DNA of 64,000 nt, taken from contig NC_058520.1 of the NCBI RefSeq assembly GCF_904849725.1, positions 400,161,993-400,225,992 of the forward strand, written 5' to 3'. Position 1 is the first letter of the stretch. Every line of letters starts with the position of its first letter. Made by a program: the position numbers and the translations under genes. Origin of the DNA: Hordeum vulgare subsp. vulgare. Lineage: Eukaryota; Streptophyta; Magnoliopsida; Poales; Poaceae. Under the pieces are notes generated by a model. The model saw only the letters and a list, made by a program, of their open reading frames with translations. It was not told where the DNA came from and searched no databases. Positions 1-12,116 of the stretch are shown here, piece by piece.

Positions 1-1447
1 CCAAAACTACGCTCTGGGCACGCTACAAGGCGCATCCGAAGCAAAGGTGGGCATCCCCGTCCGGTTCAAGCCTCCCCCCGTTGCCCATTCGTGTCCCCGA
101 CAACCCCTCCGTATCAGGGCAGCCTGAGGGCCCCTCCTCCCCTGCTCTGTTGACCGGAGTGACGCGTGCCCGCACGCGCCAGATTCGACCAGAACACCGC
201 AACCACATACACGCTCCTCCTTGCTCTGTCTCCCTCTCAATGAGTCTCAGGGGTCCCAAACCACGTCTGCAATACTGTGGTTTCGACCGCGAGCCCTCAC
301 TGCCCCTCCTCCGAGCTGCGATGAAACCACCGACACCTCCGGCTCGGTGCACCGTTGGGGGCCTATAAATAGGCCTCCCCCTCGCTCTAGCACCCTCATC
401 CCACTCCTCCAGAGCCTAAATTCCACCCCTAGACACTCCATTTGAGCACAGCAAGCTCCTGTGCTCGAGATCGACCGAGGCCCCACCGCTTTGGAGCTCC
501 ATCGATCTCGGGCTACAGGCCAGCTCCGACGCTCCTCTCTCCTTCTTCATGACCCTAGAATCCTCAGGGAGCTTCTCCATCACCTCCCTGAGGTAATCCA
601 TGCCCGTAGCACCTAGTTCTTCAACCTCCCAAATCGGCTCTGCTGCAGCCACCTTGACGCCGGTGATCCAGGGCCTCCCCGTCGACCCCTCAACCACTAG
701 CAGGTAGGCGACTGTGAGCTGGTTCCATTTCTGCAATCAGCGGGGCTCGAGGGCATCGGTAGCGTCGCCGGCGTGTCTCCCCTCCCCTCTGTCCAGAGGT
801 GGAAGACGACCCCGACAAGTGGGGCACACCTGTGGTGGCTCTCCTATCTCCCCCCTCTCCTCTCTGCTGCTGACAGCAGGGGCCCGCGCGCGAGGTTTGA
901 ACCTGGCCGCGCGCGCGCCTAGGCTAGCTGGCTAGCTGGGCCGGTCCAAGCCACAGGCCAAGCCAGGCCTGAGCCTTAGCCCTTTTTGTTTTTCGGTTTA
1001 ATCTAATTTTAAAGGATTTTTGTAAAAAACATTTTCTAGTATAATTTAATTAATTTTCCACCACAATTCTTTTAAAAATGAGTAGAATTTAATAGAACCT
1101 TTGCAAAAAATTTGAAACAAGTTTTCTGTATAGCAATAAATAAAAAAGGCTATTTGGAATATTTTTGCTTCTGTTAAAATGATTTTTACAATAATCCTTT
1201 CACCAAAACCGGAGACAAATATTTTGAAAATGATAATATAGATTTACCAGAATAGAGCAACATTTTTAAATTGAGTTTGTGATTTGTTTTTGAGTGAGCT
1301 ACTTATTATTTCTTTATTTATTACGATGATAGAAACCACGTTTGACGAAGGAGTTGGACTTGAAGACCCCGAATACCCCGGATACTTAGCTGATCAAGGC
1401 AAGCAGCCCTTTGATCATATTTGAGCAAAGTACTATATTGCATGCTA
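1..1447 (+). repeat. Element A 5' LTR, first segment (start lies outside the window)
   Basis: This segment is collinear with 38126-39585 in the 3' LTR of element A, so it is part of the 5' LTR. By comparison with the 3' LTR (36850-41037) about 1.28 kb of LTR lies left of base 1. It holds a GC-rich first kilobase with a TATAAATA promoter core, then an AT-rich stretch. The LTR is cut at 1447 by element B and resumes at 8217. The short ORFs here are not conserved between the two LTR copies and I do not count them as genes. Confidence 0.93.
364..371 (+). promoter_or_regulatory. TATA box of element A 5' LTR
   Basis: TATAAATA lies in a GC-rich context and the same octamer occurs at 38490-38497 in the 3' LTR, again followed by a C-rich block and a sequence rich in CTCATCCCACTCCTCC. 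Position and conservation suit the Pol II promoter that drives element A. The transcription start is inferred to lie about 30 bp downstream. Confidence 0.7.
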
Positions 1448-1448
1448 A

Positions 1449-3158
1449 TGTCTACACACGCTTCTATTCTTGTAGACTATGTTGGGCCTCCATGCACAGA
1501 GGTTTGTAGGACAACCACAATTTCCCTCAAGTGGATGACCTAAGGTTTATCGAACTCATGGAATTAGATGTTGAAGATGGTCTCTCTCAAGCAACCGTCC
1601 AATTAAGATACAAGAAGTCTCTTGTGTCCCCAACACACCTAATACAATTGTCAGTTGTATAGGTGCACTAGTTTGGCGAAGAGATGTTAAAAGGCAAGTG
1701 ATATGGATGGTAAAACAAGGTAATATAAATCTGAAATAAAAATGGAAGCAAGCAAACATGAAACAAAACTGAAAGTAAACATTGTTCAATGGTGGAAAAC
1801 AAGGCCTAGGATTCATACTTTCACTAGTGGCAACTCCCAACAACATTAACATAAGCTAATCACAAGATATTTCCACTAAAACATGCAATGGAGACGTACT
1901 TGGAGGTCATTCCTTTGTGATCAAGAGAGGACGAGAATTAAGTAGGGTTACAAAAGCACACCTAAGAGTTCGTAGTTCTCATCTACGGATTTCCCAATGT
2001 CACCGCTGCCATCCAAAGAGAGTACCACAATCACCACAACATATCTCAAGGATAGTCAAAGACAAGCACCAAGAGACTCTCAATCTTCAATCAATTCACA
2101 AAAGAGGAAATCACTCATGCAAATATTCTACTAATATATGTCCAATAGACCGCTGTCACCATGGTCTCGGGGATTATACTAGATAAGATCAAGTAAGTAC
2201 ATCAATCCAATACATAGAAGAAGGGGAAACATCATGGGATCACCCTAGATTAACATAGGCTATGATCACAATCAAGATCACATCATGGGAGAGAGAGAGA
2301 TGACCACATAGCTACACGTAGAAGACCTCAGCCCCGAGGGAAACTACTCACACATGGCCATGGTGAGCAAGACGTTGATGGAGATGTGCAGCCCGGAGAG
2401 GAGACAGCGGCCGGCAGCGGCCACAACCCTTGGGTGCGGCGGCCCTTGGCCCCCATTATTCTTTGGAGATGGTGCTGGTATGAAGGTGGTTCTAAACCCT
2501 AAGGCGGCTGCCTGGGAGGAGGAAATCTCGTAGCTCTTGGTGCCCTCCAGAAATCAGGTTTTTCGTCTCCTTATATGAGTCGGGACGATCATCCTTGGCC
2601 CTCCGATGGATGCCCCTTTGATACAAGGGCTCTTGGGCACCTCTAATACCTTCCTAGGAACCCCTCTAAACTCTAATGAGGTCTCCAAGTCGTGGCTTGG
2701 CCGAATCCATCTAATATGATAAGAGTTGAACTCAATCACGTCAACGATTCCCGTAATCCTGTAATCAGATATTTGTCCTCCAGTAAAACGGGTTTTCCTG
2801 GAGCGTCCGAACTCCAAATGGGCCGAATTTTATGTCTAGAATTATCAGAAGAAACTTCCCACAACTTCCGTATGCGTTATTTTTTCCATTTTACGTCATC
2901 TTCGAGGCATAAACAGATGATCTGTAAAATGTGTACGGGGACAGATTTCAGGAAAGTCAGAGTCCCACTCCAACAAGGTTTCCTCTTCTATTTTCGATAG
3001 TTCCTACACATCAAAGTATAAAACAAAAATATTGTGCACTTTTGCAACTATTAGTAGGTTAGTCCAAATAAATCATAAACTTAATATAAAAACAATTATC
3101 AAAAGCATAAAAGTAGCATGAAACCATCAAAAATTATAGTTACGTTTTGGACGTATCA
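1449..3158 (-). repeat. Element B 3' LTR (left copy)
   Basis: This is a direct repeat of 6518-8216, starting TGTCTA and ending ACGTATCA on the plus strand, i.e. the TG...CA ends of a minus-strand element (TGATACGTCC at its start). Copies differ by scattered substitutions and small indels. A short ORF fragment at 1556-1852 recurs at 6655-6921 only because the LTR is repeated. Confidence 0.9.
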
Positions 3159-5034
3159 ACATCCCCAAACTTAGTTCCTACTCGTCGTCGAGTAGGTGAA
3201 TCGATAAAAACAAAATAATTTTTGAGGTGACATGCTACCAACATAATGTTGATCATCATATTTCTAAAAGCATTTGTAAGCTGAGATCATAGCACTCTAA
3301 ACATAGGCATGATAGATATAATTCTAACAATGAAACTTAGCAACCATGTTGCAACATGAAAAGTAACACAAAAAATAGATCATGAATAATAATGCATTTG
3401 AAAGTTATACGTTTGTTTCGAGCATAAAGAAAAAATAGCAATGTGGTATTTCGCTTGGCCTTAAGAGTGGTGCAAAACATAAATGCTAGGACACCTTCGA
3501 AGTTCGAGTGGTGACTAGATACAAATAATTTGAGAACAAGTAATAACATAATCATGAATCAATCAATAATAAATTTCGGGACTATGCACATTATACACAG
3601 AATGAGAACTATGCTCTCTTAATTGGTGCATAAAGTTAAAAGATGAAGACTCAACATAAAAGTAAAAGAAAGGCGCTTCGCAGAGGGAAGCATGGATTAC
3701 TCATGTGCTAGAGCTTTTAGAGATTTTTGAAATCAATAAGATTGTAAAATAAGCTTTTCGGAGGTGCATAACTCATCAACGAATGCTAGCAGATAGCCCA
3801 ATACTTCTCATGCTGGACAAGTTTTGAGGAACGGCTCCCAAAGTGGGGACGATCACACCCCCTTAGTCTCCTTTGTTTATCACTATTCTGATTTCTCATG
3901 AACAAAGCGTGAAGGAGGTGTTGTTTGTTTTTATTATCTTTTATGAGCTGGGCGCACTCATGCCAGTCCCTCCTCATATTAGGAGTTCGCAGATTAGACA
4001 TGCAAACCCAAGATAAAGCTTCTCAAGTATGAGAAGATCATGAATTATCTACTACTTCCTCATTAGCTAAAACAGAGACACAAAACAGAAATAATTTTGA
4101 AAGTTTTAAAGGTAGCACATGAAAAATTTAGTTGGAGTGGCGGTTAAATACCACATGTAGGTAGGTATGGTGGACACATTTGGCAAACTTTTTTTTGGGA
4201 GTTGGATGCACGAGTAGAGCTCATACTCAGTACAGGTGGATGCTAGCAAGAGAGTGGGAGCGGCCAACTAAGAGAGCAATAACGGCCATAATCATGCATA
4301 GCGACAAAACATTATTAATCAAAGCATAAATAATATTACAAATCAAAAACTAAATGATCATAGAGGCTAGAGGTGACTGGTTTTTAGTCATAACATGGTG
4401 TGAGCATGCGCCATGTGAACCCAAATGAAGCAGTAAATGAGAATACCACAATGTTACGCTTTGATATGATAAGAACAACACATGATTCTTTCAATGGCAC
4501 ATTAATCACTCCCAGCTATTTGAGACAAGTCATGCTACATGAATAACTACTAAGCATATAATTAATATAATATCTAACATGACATGTTAAAGTCTAAGCC
4601 ACAGTCTAAACAAGCTTCCTATTGCACCACTATAAGCATGAAATATTTTACTCTTCTCCAACACCAATCAACTTTGTTGAAACAACTCTCATAGATAATA
4701 TTAATTAAAGACCAGAGATATAATAATATATAATTGAAGCAAACTAACAAGCTCTAAACAAAATATGAGTGGAAAACAAGAGCTAAACGCAGTACTAGCA
4801 AAAAGTGAACACTCAAAGAACAATAAGAGTGAAAACCAGAGTGTTCTAAGCAATTAAAACAAAGCGCGTCTCTCTCCCAAATAAGGATGATAGGATGTAA
4901 CTTATTTATGACCATGAATCAAAACTAAAAAAACTAAAAAGTAAAGAGTGGGACGCTCCAAGCATAGCACATAACATATGAAGTGACAAAAATATAGCAT
5001 GGAGATGGACGAACTGATGATTGTTGATAGAGAA

Positions 5035-5056
5035 GGGGATGCACGGGGGCATACCC
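5035..5056 (-). repeat. Element B imperfect stem-loop 2
   Basis: GGGGATGC and GCATACCC flank a short spacer and can pair imperfectly. This is the second of two neighbouring AAGCTTGGGGATGCC-type hairpins in element B, and it corresponds to the perfect hairpin at 47711-47735 in element E. Confidence 0.5.
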
Positions 5057-5090
5057 AAGCTTAGACTCTTGAGTATCGTTTAATATTTCT

Positions 5091-5114
5091 TGGGGGTGCA
5101 TGCGGGCATCCCCA
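5091..5114 (-). repeat. Element B imperfect stem-loop 1
   Basis: TGGGGGTGC and GCATCCCCA pair with one mismatch around a short loop, next to AAGCTTGAGCTC. It corresponds to the hairpin at 47654-47676 in element E, which is also followed at a short distance by a second hairpin. Confidence 0.55.
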
Positions 5115-5747
5115 AGCTTGAGCTCTTGACCTCCTGGATCTTCTTTCATTATCTTCCATCGCATACTTGAAAACTCCCTTCATACGAAACTCATCATAAG
5201 CTGATTAGAGTGGCTAGTACCCATGATAAAATAATTCATTACCTACTGTAAATAATGATTTTCATGAAAATATACTGTTTCTTATGTTTTCCAAAAGGTT
5301 TTTGCAAAGGAAAAGCAAGCTTAAGATTTGCAAAATGATGAAAACGCAAAATGTGGCAGAATCTGTGAAAAACAGAACAACATGTAGTAAATAATTTTTT
5401 CGGGGCACTTCTGCAACTCAGATCAAAATATTCAGAACATATGACGGAAATACAATTATATAGAAAATTCTGTGAAAAAAATTCAGATAAAAAAGATGAC
5501 CTGGTGATGTTTGGCGAATTGTTCCGTCAAGCAGACATAATCTGTTTCTGGACAACATGTCACAACTTTTGAACTTCCTTGTAATCGGAGGCTAAAACGT
5601 GGCCCAAAGCTTGAAAATAAAGATACAACGATGTTGCTACAGTACTAACAAGCATCAAGACCACTAAAAACTGAATTTAAAAACTCAAAGTAAAGATAGC
5701 AAGGGTTGTTTCCGTAGAGCTCTTTCTTTATAGCCATAAAGATAGAC

Positions 5748-6408
5748 TTAAGATTTTAATGATGCTCTCGTAGGAATAAGAGTTGTAAAACAAAAGAGAG
5801 CATCAAGAAGAAAATACCAAACAAATTTAAGTCTAACATGATTCCTATGCATAGGATTATTGTAATATAATAATTCATTGAAGCACAAAGCAATAAGCAT
5901 AGGAAGGCAAAACAAGTGCAACTTCAAAACCTTCGACATAAAGAGAGGGAACCTGATATTATTGAAATATCTATAAGCATATGTTCCCTTCTCATAATAA
6001 TTTTCAGTGGGATCATGAATAAACTCAACCATATAAATATCACATAAAGCATTTTTACCTTGATCCACATGCAAAAAAGGTACTCTTACTCTCCACATAA
6101 GCATAATCTTTCTCATTAGTAATAGTGGGAGTAGGACTATCATTATCATCATGATAGCAAATTTTCTCCTCAAAAGTTGGGGGACTAAAAATATCATGTT
6201 CATCAAACCCGTCATCCCCAAGCTTAGAGATTTCCATGTCATTAGAAATATTGGTATTGAAAGGAAGCATACTAATAACATTGCCACCATCATAATTGTT
6301 ATGTAAATAATGAAGTTCCATAGATTTTTTAATTTTCTCCTCAAACACTTCATGTCCTAGTTCGAGATAAAGTTTATAAAGGTATCTCATATTTTTGTTG
6401 TTTTCCAT
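5748..6408 (-). pseudogene. Element B gag-like ORF, frameshifted
   Basis: The ORF begins at 6408 with MENNKNMRYLYKLY and runs in one frame to a stop near 6055. The continuation, containing HVDQGKNALCDIYMVEFIH and ending RASLKS at 5748, lies in another frame, overlapping at about 6055-6080, so one frameshift splits it. The first part is polar and acidic. The second is richer in hydrophobic and aromatic residues, including LHLFCLPMLIALCF, with no zinc knuckle and no D(S/T)GA protease motif. I recognise it as a protein type that recurs in non-autonomous Triticeae LTR elements, but I know no function. Its position just after the PBS region suggests a gag-like role. Confidence 0.6.
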
Positions 6409-6488
6409 TAGGCCTAACTATTTAAATAAAACAAGAAACAAAAATATTTAATTGCAAGATCTAAATATATACCTTGAAGCACTCATCG

Positions 6489-6505
6489 CCCCGGCAACGA
6501 CACCA
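6489..6505 (-). other. Element B primer binding site (tRNA-Asp)
   Basis: The minus strand reads TGGTGTCGTTGCCGGGG, which differs by two bases from the complement of the plant tRNA-Asp 3' end (TGGCGCCGTTGCCGGGG). It lies 12 bp inside the LTR edge at 6518. This spacing is unusual but typical of this element type, where the motif is preceded by ATTTC. Confidence 0.8.
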
Positions 6506-6517
6506 GAAATAGCTTGA

Positions 6518-8216
6518 TGTCTAAGCACGCTTATATTCTTGTAGACCATGTTGGGCCTCCAAGCGCAGAGGTTTGTAGGACAGCATCAATTTCCCTCAAG
6601 TGGATGACCTAAGGTTTATCAAACTCAGGGAAGTAGATGTTGAATATGGTCTCTCTAAAGCAACCCTGCAATTAAGATACAAGAAGTCTCTTGTGTCCCC
6701 AACACACCTAATACAATTGCCAGTTGAATAGGTGCACTAGTTCGGCGAAGATATGTGAAAATGCAAATGATATGGATGGTAAAACAAGGTAATATAAATC
6801 TGAAATAAAAATGGCAGCAAGCAAACATGAAACAAAACTGAAAGTAAACGGTGTTCAATGGTGCAAAACAAGGCCTGGGCTTCATACTTTGACTAGTGGT
6901 AACTCCCAACAACATTAACATAATCTAATCACATGATATTTCCACTAAAAAATGCAATGGAGACGTACTTGGAGGTCATTCCTTTGTGATCAAGAGAGGA
7001 CGAGAATTATGTAGGGCTACAAACCACACCTTAGAGTTCGTAGTTCTCATCTACGGATTTCCCAATGTCACCGCAGCCATCCAAAGAGAGTACCACAATC
7101 ACCACAACATATCTCAAGGATAGTCAAAGACAAGCACCAAGAGACTCTCAATCTTCAGTCAATTCACAAAAGAGGAAATCACTCATGAAAATATTCTTCT
7201 AATCCATGTCCAATAGACCGCTGTCACCATGGTCTGGGGGATTATACTAGATATGATCAAGTAAGTACATCAATCCAATACATAGAAGAAGGGGAAACAT
7301 CATGGGATCACCCTAGATTAACATAGCCTATGATCACAATTAATCAAGATCACATCATGGGAAAGACAGATGACCACATAGCTACACGTAGAAGACCTCA
7401 GCCCCAAGGGAGACTACTCACACATGGCCTTGTTGAGAAAGAGGTTGATGGACAGGTGCAACCCGGAGAGGAGACGGCGGCTACGGCGGCGGCCACGACC
7501 CTTGGCCCCTCTTCTTCCTTGGAGAAGGTGCTGGTATGGAGGTGGTTCTCCACCCCAAGGCGGCTGCCTGGGAGGAGGAAATATCGTAGCTCTTGGTGCC
7601 CTCAAGAAATAAGGTTTTTTCTCTCCTTATATGTGTTGGGACGATCATCCTTGGCCCTCCGATGGATGCCCCTTTGATCCAAGGGCTCTTAGGCACCTCT
7701 AGAACCTTCCTAGGAAGCCCTCTCAGCCCTAATGAGGTCCCCAAGTCGTGGCTTGGCCTAATCCATCTAATATGGCAAGAGTTGGACTCAATCACGTCAC
7801 CGATTCCCGTAATCCTGTAATCAGATATTTGTCCTCCATTAAAACAAGCTTGCTTGGAGCGCCCGAACTCCAAATGTGCCGAATTATATGTCTAGAATTA
7901 TCAACATAAAATTCCCCACAACTTTTGCATCTATTACGTTTTCCATTTGACGTCATGTTCGAGGCGGAAACAGACGATCTCTAAAACCTATAGGGGGGAC
8001 AGATTTCAGGAAAGTCAGAGTCCCACTCCAACAAGGTTTCCTCTTCTATTTTTGATAGTTCCTACCCATCAAAGTGTAAAACAAGAACATTGTGCACTTT
8101 TGCAACTATTAGTAGGTTAGTCCAAATAAATCATAAACTTAATATAAGAACAATTATCAAAAGCATAAAAGTAGCATGAAACCATCAAAAAATATAGATA
8201 CGTTTTGGATGCATGA
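6518..8216 (-). repeat. Element B 5' LTR (right copy)
   Basis: This is a direct repeat of 1449-3158. The outer end reads TTTTGGATGCATGA where the other copy has TTTTGGACGTATCA, so the last few bases have mutated. The junction with element A is at 8216/8217. Confidence 0.9.
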
Positions 8217-8688
8217 CATGCTAGTAGAGCAATTATTCCCGTTGCATTTGATCATGAATAATCGATAAATCATCGATATGATTTTTCCGATGGCTCCTCC
8301 AGAGCACTTGCATTTTGATCTTGATCCTACCACCTATGAGGGTCACACTAATATCATGTTGACAAGTTGAGCTAAGCATAGTAGTAGCATGAGCATGATG
8401 ATGGTAAGAATCAAATGTTTATGAAAACCCCATCGGGTGCCACTGATGCCCGAGGGTGATGATGAGTTAGGTGGCCACTTGTGAAGAAGTGGTGTACCGG
8501 GTGTATTTTGGTGTGAGTGGTTTCGGAAATGGGATTATATTTATGATGTGTCGACCGTCCCAACCTTACATGTGCAACCACGTTACCTCTTTATGGGATG
8601 GGGCTTTGTTGATTACTCTGTTCGGTGCTAGCAAAGAGCCACGTTACTAGTGGCGGGAGTGATATGTGGTCACTCTCGTGACGGGGTC
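8217..8688 (+). repeat. Element A 5' LTR, second segment
   Basis: It matches 39585-40050 of the 3' LTR. It is bounded on the left by element B and on the right by element C, whose target duplication GGGTC is the last five bases (8684-8688). In the 3' LTR the sequence runs on uninterrupted as GGGGTCGTACCAGG (from about 40042), which is the empty site for element C. Confidence 0.93.
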
Positions 8689-10935
8689 TGTAACGACTAA
8701 GATGCGGTCCTTTCCGATTTAGGGAACGAGGCCCCGAATTGGAAAGAAGCGCATTTAAGTGTTTCGCAAGCACGGTAACATAGCACATATATAATAATAG
8801 AATGACAAACAGGGACATCATCCGTCATCTCATAGAATATATCAGAGTTACATCACACATAATTTCAGACAAGGTAGTTCCGCTACGGACTACATAACAT
8901 GAGAAATGGCTATGCTACCCTGCATGCTTGCCCATGATCACGACCACGCCTCAGTCTTCTGGATAGTTCACGTACATGCGGTCGTTCTCCTCATCGTACT
9001 GCCACGCCAGCTGTGTGCCCTCGGGATCACCTGTGTCGGGCGTACCTATACCTGTTGGTGTGTTGAAGTAATCTGTGAGCCACGAGGACTCAGCAATCTA
9101 TGACCTCGGTGCCAGAACTAGTCAAGTTATTAGGTAAGGAAGGTTCATTGTTTAGGTTGCATCATCCTAAGCATTTATGGTGGCTAACTTACGTAGAACA
9201 TGTATTGAAGGTGGTCTATACTAGCGATCGATGACTAGCTGATCAATAAGTGATCCTGAACACCTACTTAAGTCAATCATAACCCCACCATGTTCCCGAT
9301 CAAAGAGAGGTCTTCGAAGGGGACAGTCACGTTACGCACACAGTTGGCAATTTTATTAGATTAGGTTAAAGTTATATCTATAACCGGATGTTAACAAATA
9401 TTCCAAGTCGGCACATAACCACGGGCACGGCTTTCCGAAAGATTAAACCGTGCAGGGGTTCTCCAACTAGTCCATCACAAACGGTCACGGGCCGCAAAGT
9501 AATCCTCTATCACGAATCTCGTGATCTCGTCGGATTCCTTAGAGGAAAACCTCAACTCTGGGGAGAACCAAAGCTTCACCGGGATTCCTATACTCAAGAT
9601 ATACCGCTAAGGCAAGGAAACTCTAGCAGGACCTCCCATCGTGTCGACAACCCCGATAAGAGCCGCGTATCTCAGTCTCAGGACACAACGGATGGAAAAG
9701 CCTACAGGAACCAAACCTCAAGTTTCCTTGTGGTGGCCCCGCAGTCTGTCCATTTTGGACCAACACTCATGAGGAGCACTGGCCCGGGTTGTTGATTAAC
9801 TCCTTGGGGTGGCCATTCCCTATGCAGATTATTATGTCATTAGCAAATTAACACCAATGTTGGGTCTTACCGGACAAGTATTAACACTACACGATTTATC
9901 AAGGGGGTCCCCATAACAACCCCGAACGTGTTAGGAGCGATCAGTTATGGAATCAAACACCGGTAGCCAGAAACTATGGCGGCAATAACGGAACAAAACA
10001 CTCGGCAAAAGGTTAGGCCTTCCGTTATTTACCAAGTATATAGGTGCATTAATTTAATAACAAATTTAACATAATGATATCACATACTCATGTTATCACA
10101 TGAGACAATTGCACCTGCAACTAACAACGCTAACATTAGTAGCTGAGCAAGCCTACTTAGCCATTCAAGATTTGCTAGGAAGGGATAAGTGTTTGGGTTT
10201 CATGGCAATATCAGGAGGCAATTATTTCAGTGGTAGGCAGCGAGCATATGACGAAGGAAACGTGAATCTAACATAACAAGTCTAGAGATGGAATCAAGGT
10301 CATATCATCTTGCCTGTGATGTCCTCAGCTTGGAACTGCTCTTGTTCGTCCTGCACGTACTCTGTCGGATCCACATACTCGTTCTCCAATCACGGTGCTA
10401 CCCAACATAAAAATAGCATCCAATGAACAACATCACAACAAGATGCAACAATCACATGATGCATGAGATGAAAATGAACATGCATCTCTATCCTAGCTAC
10501 TAGCACAAGCATGAGAAGAAAATACAAGTTCCTGGACAAAACTGCACTCTAAGATATCTTTACATGCATGAGGATGACATGAACAGATGCGTCACGTGAA
10601 AACGATGCAAAAACATATAAAGAACGTTACGAACGGAGCTACGGATCAACCAGAAACAACGAAACAAGAAATGGAGTTCTACGTATCAAATCCATCACAA
10701 CACACTCCAATGACTGTGAAAATCTCAGATTCTCACTAGTTGTTTATGCTCTGAAGCATTTTGACAGCACCCAAAACAATATCTATAGGAATCCAAATGG
10801 AATGAAAATTGACAGAGAATAAGACAAACACAAAAGCTACAACTTTCCAGTTGATAGCAAGGGCTGATTCCCAACACATGGACTTCTACAAGCACAACAA
10901 CAGGAGAAGAAAATATAAGCAGATTCTCAGACTTG

Positions 10936-10956
10936 GTGAAAATCTCAGATTTTCAC
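10936..10956. repeat. Near-perfect palindrome in element C LTR
   Basis: The arms GTGAAAATCT and AGATTTTCAC are fully complementary and separated by one base. The same palindrome is intact at 27314-27334 in the other LTR, and a diverged version stands about 220 bp to the left of each. It could be a protein-binding site or a hairpin; no function is known to me. Confidence 0.6.
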
Positions 10957-11201
10957 TAAAACTGGAATTTTCAGCCACATGCCTACTTTGACTAGGCACA
11001 ACTTGCACATATGAACTCCTAAGCAGAATACAAAACTGAAATATGACATTCCCAGAAAGTGTTCCAAAGTGGAATTTGAACCCACCATTGGATTCCTGGG
11101 ATGATTCTACCCCAAAAACATATATAATACATAGGCACTTGCATAGAACAATTGGGCACAAACTTGAAAGGAAATTCTACATGGAATCCCATTGAGATGA
11201 A

Positions 11202-11730
11202 TAGTGCATCATCACATGTGCTTCCACTAGCTCATCACCTACATATGTATATGCACACACTCACATATCCATTGGTGCACATGAGGGTAGACCTCATGCT
11301 CATGTGCCTTAGCACACCACCACATACACACGCATCAAGCACAACATATGATAAACACCTACACATGCTAGTTATCACACACCTGTACTTACACTCACAT
11401 CATGCTTCCTACACATACTTGCACATGTGCTCATCAAAGCCCATCATGCATTGGGCATGTGTGTGTCACACACACACATACACACACTCACATGCACGCA
11501 CAACATCACATGAACAACTATACACACACACACAAGGGATGTGGGGGGAAACCCACACACACACATACACCACACTTGCACAACTTGGTGCATGAGCTCA
11601 ACACTCATGCACATGGGTTTCACACCACAACATCACTACCCTAATGCCTCACACACCCATAACACACACATATATAAGCTAGCTCACAATACACTTGCAC
11701 TCAAACCTACACATGCCTACTACACATGAT
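11202..11730. repeat. CA-rich simple-sequence region in element C LTR
   Basis: It consists of irregular CACA, CATG and CACACA runs and is repeated in the other LTR at about 27690-28200. The ORFs read across it (His/Thr-rich products) are artefacts of composition. Confidence 0.8.
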
Positions 11731-11869
11731 ATATCTACGCATGCTCTGTAGCATCAAGAACAAGGTCAACCTACTGCTTGGGAGGCAACAGAAAATACCC
11801 CACATGGAGATCTAGCACACCGCAGTAACTATGCAAGCATGCAATGCAAAACATTAAAAGAAATGCAAC

Positions 11870-11953
11870 AAAAAAAATAAAAGGAATGGGGAGGGATCGA
11901 ACCCATGACCCCCTGTTTCACCAACAAACAAGCCACCACTCTGCTACTATCCA
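11870..11953 (-). other. tRNA-like Pol III module Y, left LTR of element C
   Basis: On the minus strand an A box TAGCAGAGTGGT (11946-11935) is followed, 43 bp start to start, by a B box GGTTCGATCCC (11903-11893), the spacing of a real tRNA gene. Between them, AGC/GCT could form a short D stem and TGTTT/AAACA a five-pair stem around the seven-base loop GTTGGTG, with possible anticodon TGG. Runs of four and eight T (11882-11870) directly follow, as in a Pol III terminator. The acceptor stem does not pair well, so it is a pseudo-tRNA or SINE-like module and not a working tRNA gene. Confidence 0.6.
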
Positions 11954-12032
11954 TATGCTCGACAGAACAGGGATGGCTAACAGGGTAAACTGTCTCTGCT
12001 GTTGCTTATGCTACTGTGCGAAACTAAACACG

Positions 12033-12116
12033 AAAAAGGGGGGTTGGTGCCGTGGGGCCTCGAACCCACACCTCCTGCATCTACACAACACCCTGCAACC
12101 ACTACACTACGATCAG
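12033..12116 (-). other. tRNA-like Pol III module X, left LTR of element C
   Basis: On the minus strand the A box TAGTGTAGTGGT (12109-12098) and B box GGTTCGAGGCC (12066-12056) are again 43 bp apart. GTGGG and CCCAC pair as a T stem around an eight-base loop, one base longer than usual. The module ends in GGCACCA and is followed by CCCCCC and TTTTT (12037-12033), a minimal Pol III terminator. D and anticodon arms are poor, so the tRNA identity cannot be given. Confidence 0.6.

Larger units (their letters stand above)
3159..5747 (-). other. Element B interior, 3' non-coding region with polypurine tract
   Basis: This AT-rich stretch has no convincing coding sequence. Immediately inside the 3' LTR, at about 3159-3195, lies the sequence whose minus strand reads AGGAACTAAGTTTGGGGATG. 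Its purine-rich part is the likely priming site for plus-strand synthesis. The matching site in element E is at 49718-49745. The short ORFs in this interval have no recognisable domains. Confidence 0.7.
1448..8216 (-). mobile_element. Element B: non-autonomous Athila-like LTR retrotransposon
   Basis: Two LTRs of about 1.7 kb (1449-3158 and 6518-8216) enclose a 3.36 kb interior. On the minus strand the order is 5' LTR, a PBS complementary to tRNA-Asp, a degraded gag-like ORF, a long non-coding region, then a polypurine tract next to the 3' LTR. No reverse transcriptase or integrase sequence is visible, so it would have needed an autonomous partner. CATGCTA occurs at both junctions (1441-1447 and 8217-8223), which includes the target duplication. 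The 3' LTR of element A at about 39585 gives the undisturbed site. The lineage is inferred from the PBS and leader. Confidence 0.9.

Noticed and set aside
7330..7873. ORFs of 115 and 130 residues at the right LTR of element B
   Set aside because: They lie in the LTR. The left copy (about 2390-2817) is interrupted differently, so the frames are not maintained.
11152..11644. His/Thr-rich ORFs in element C LTR
   Set aside because: They are translations of CACACA simple sequence.
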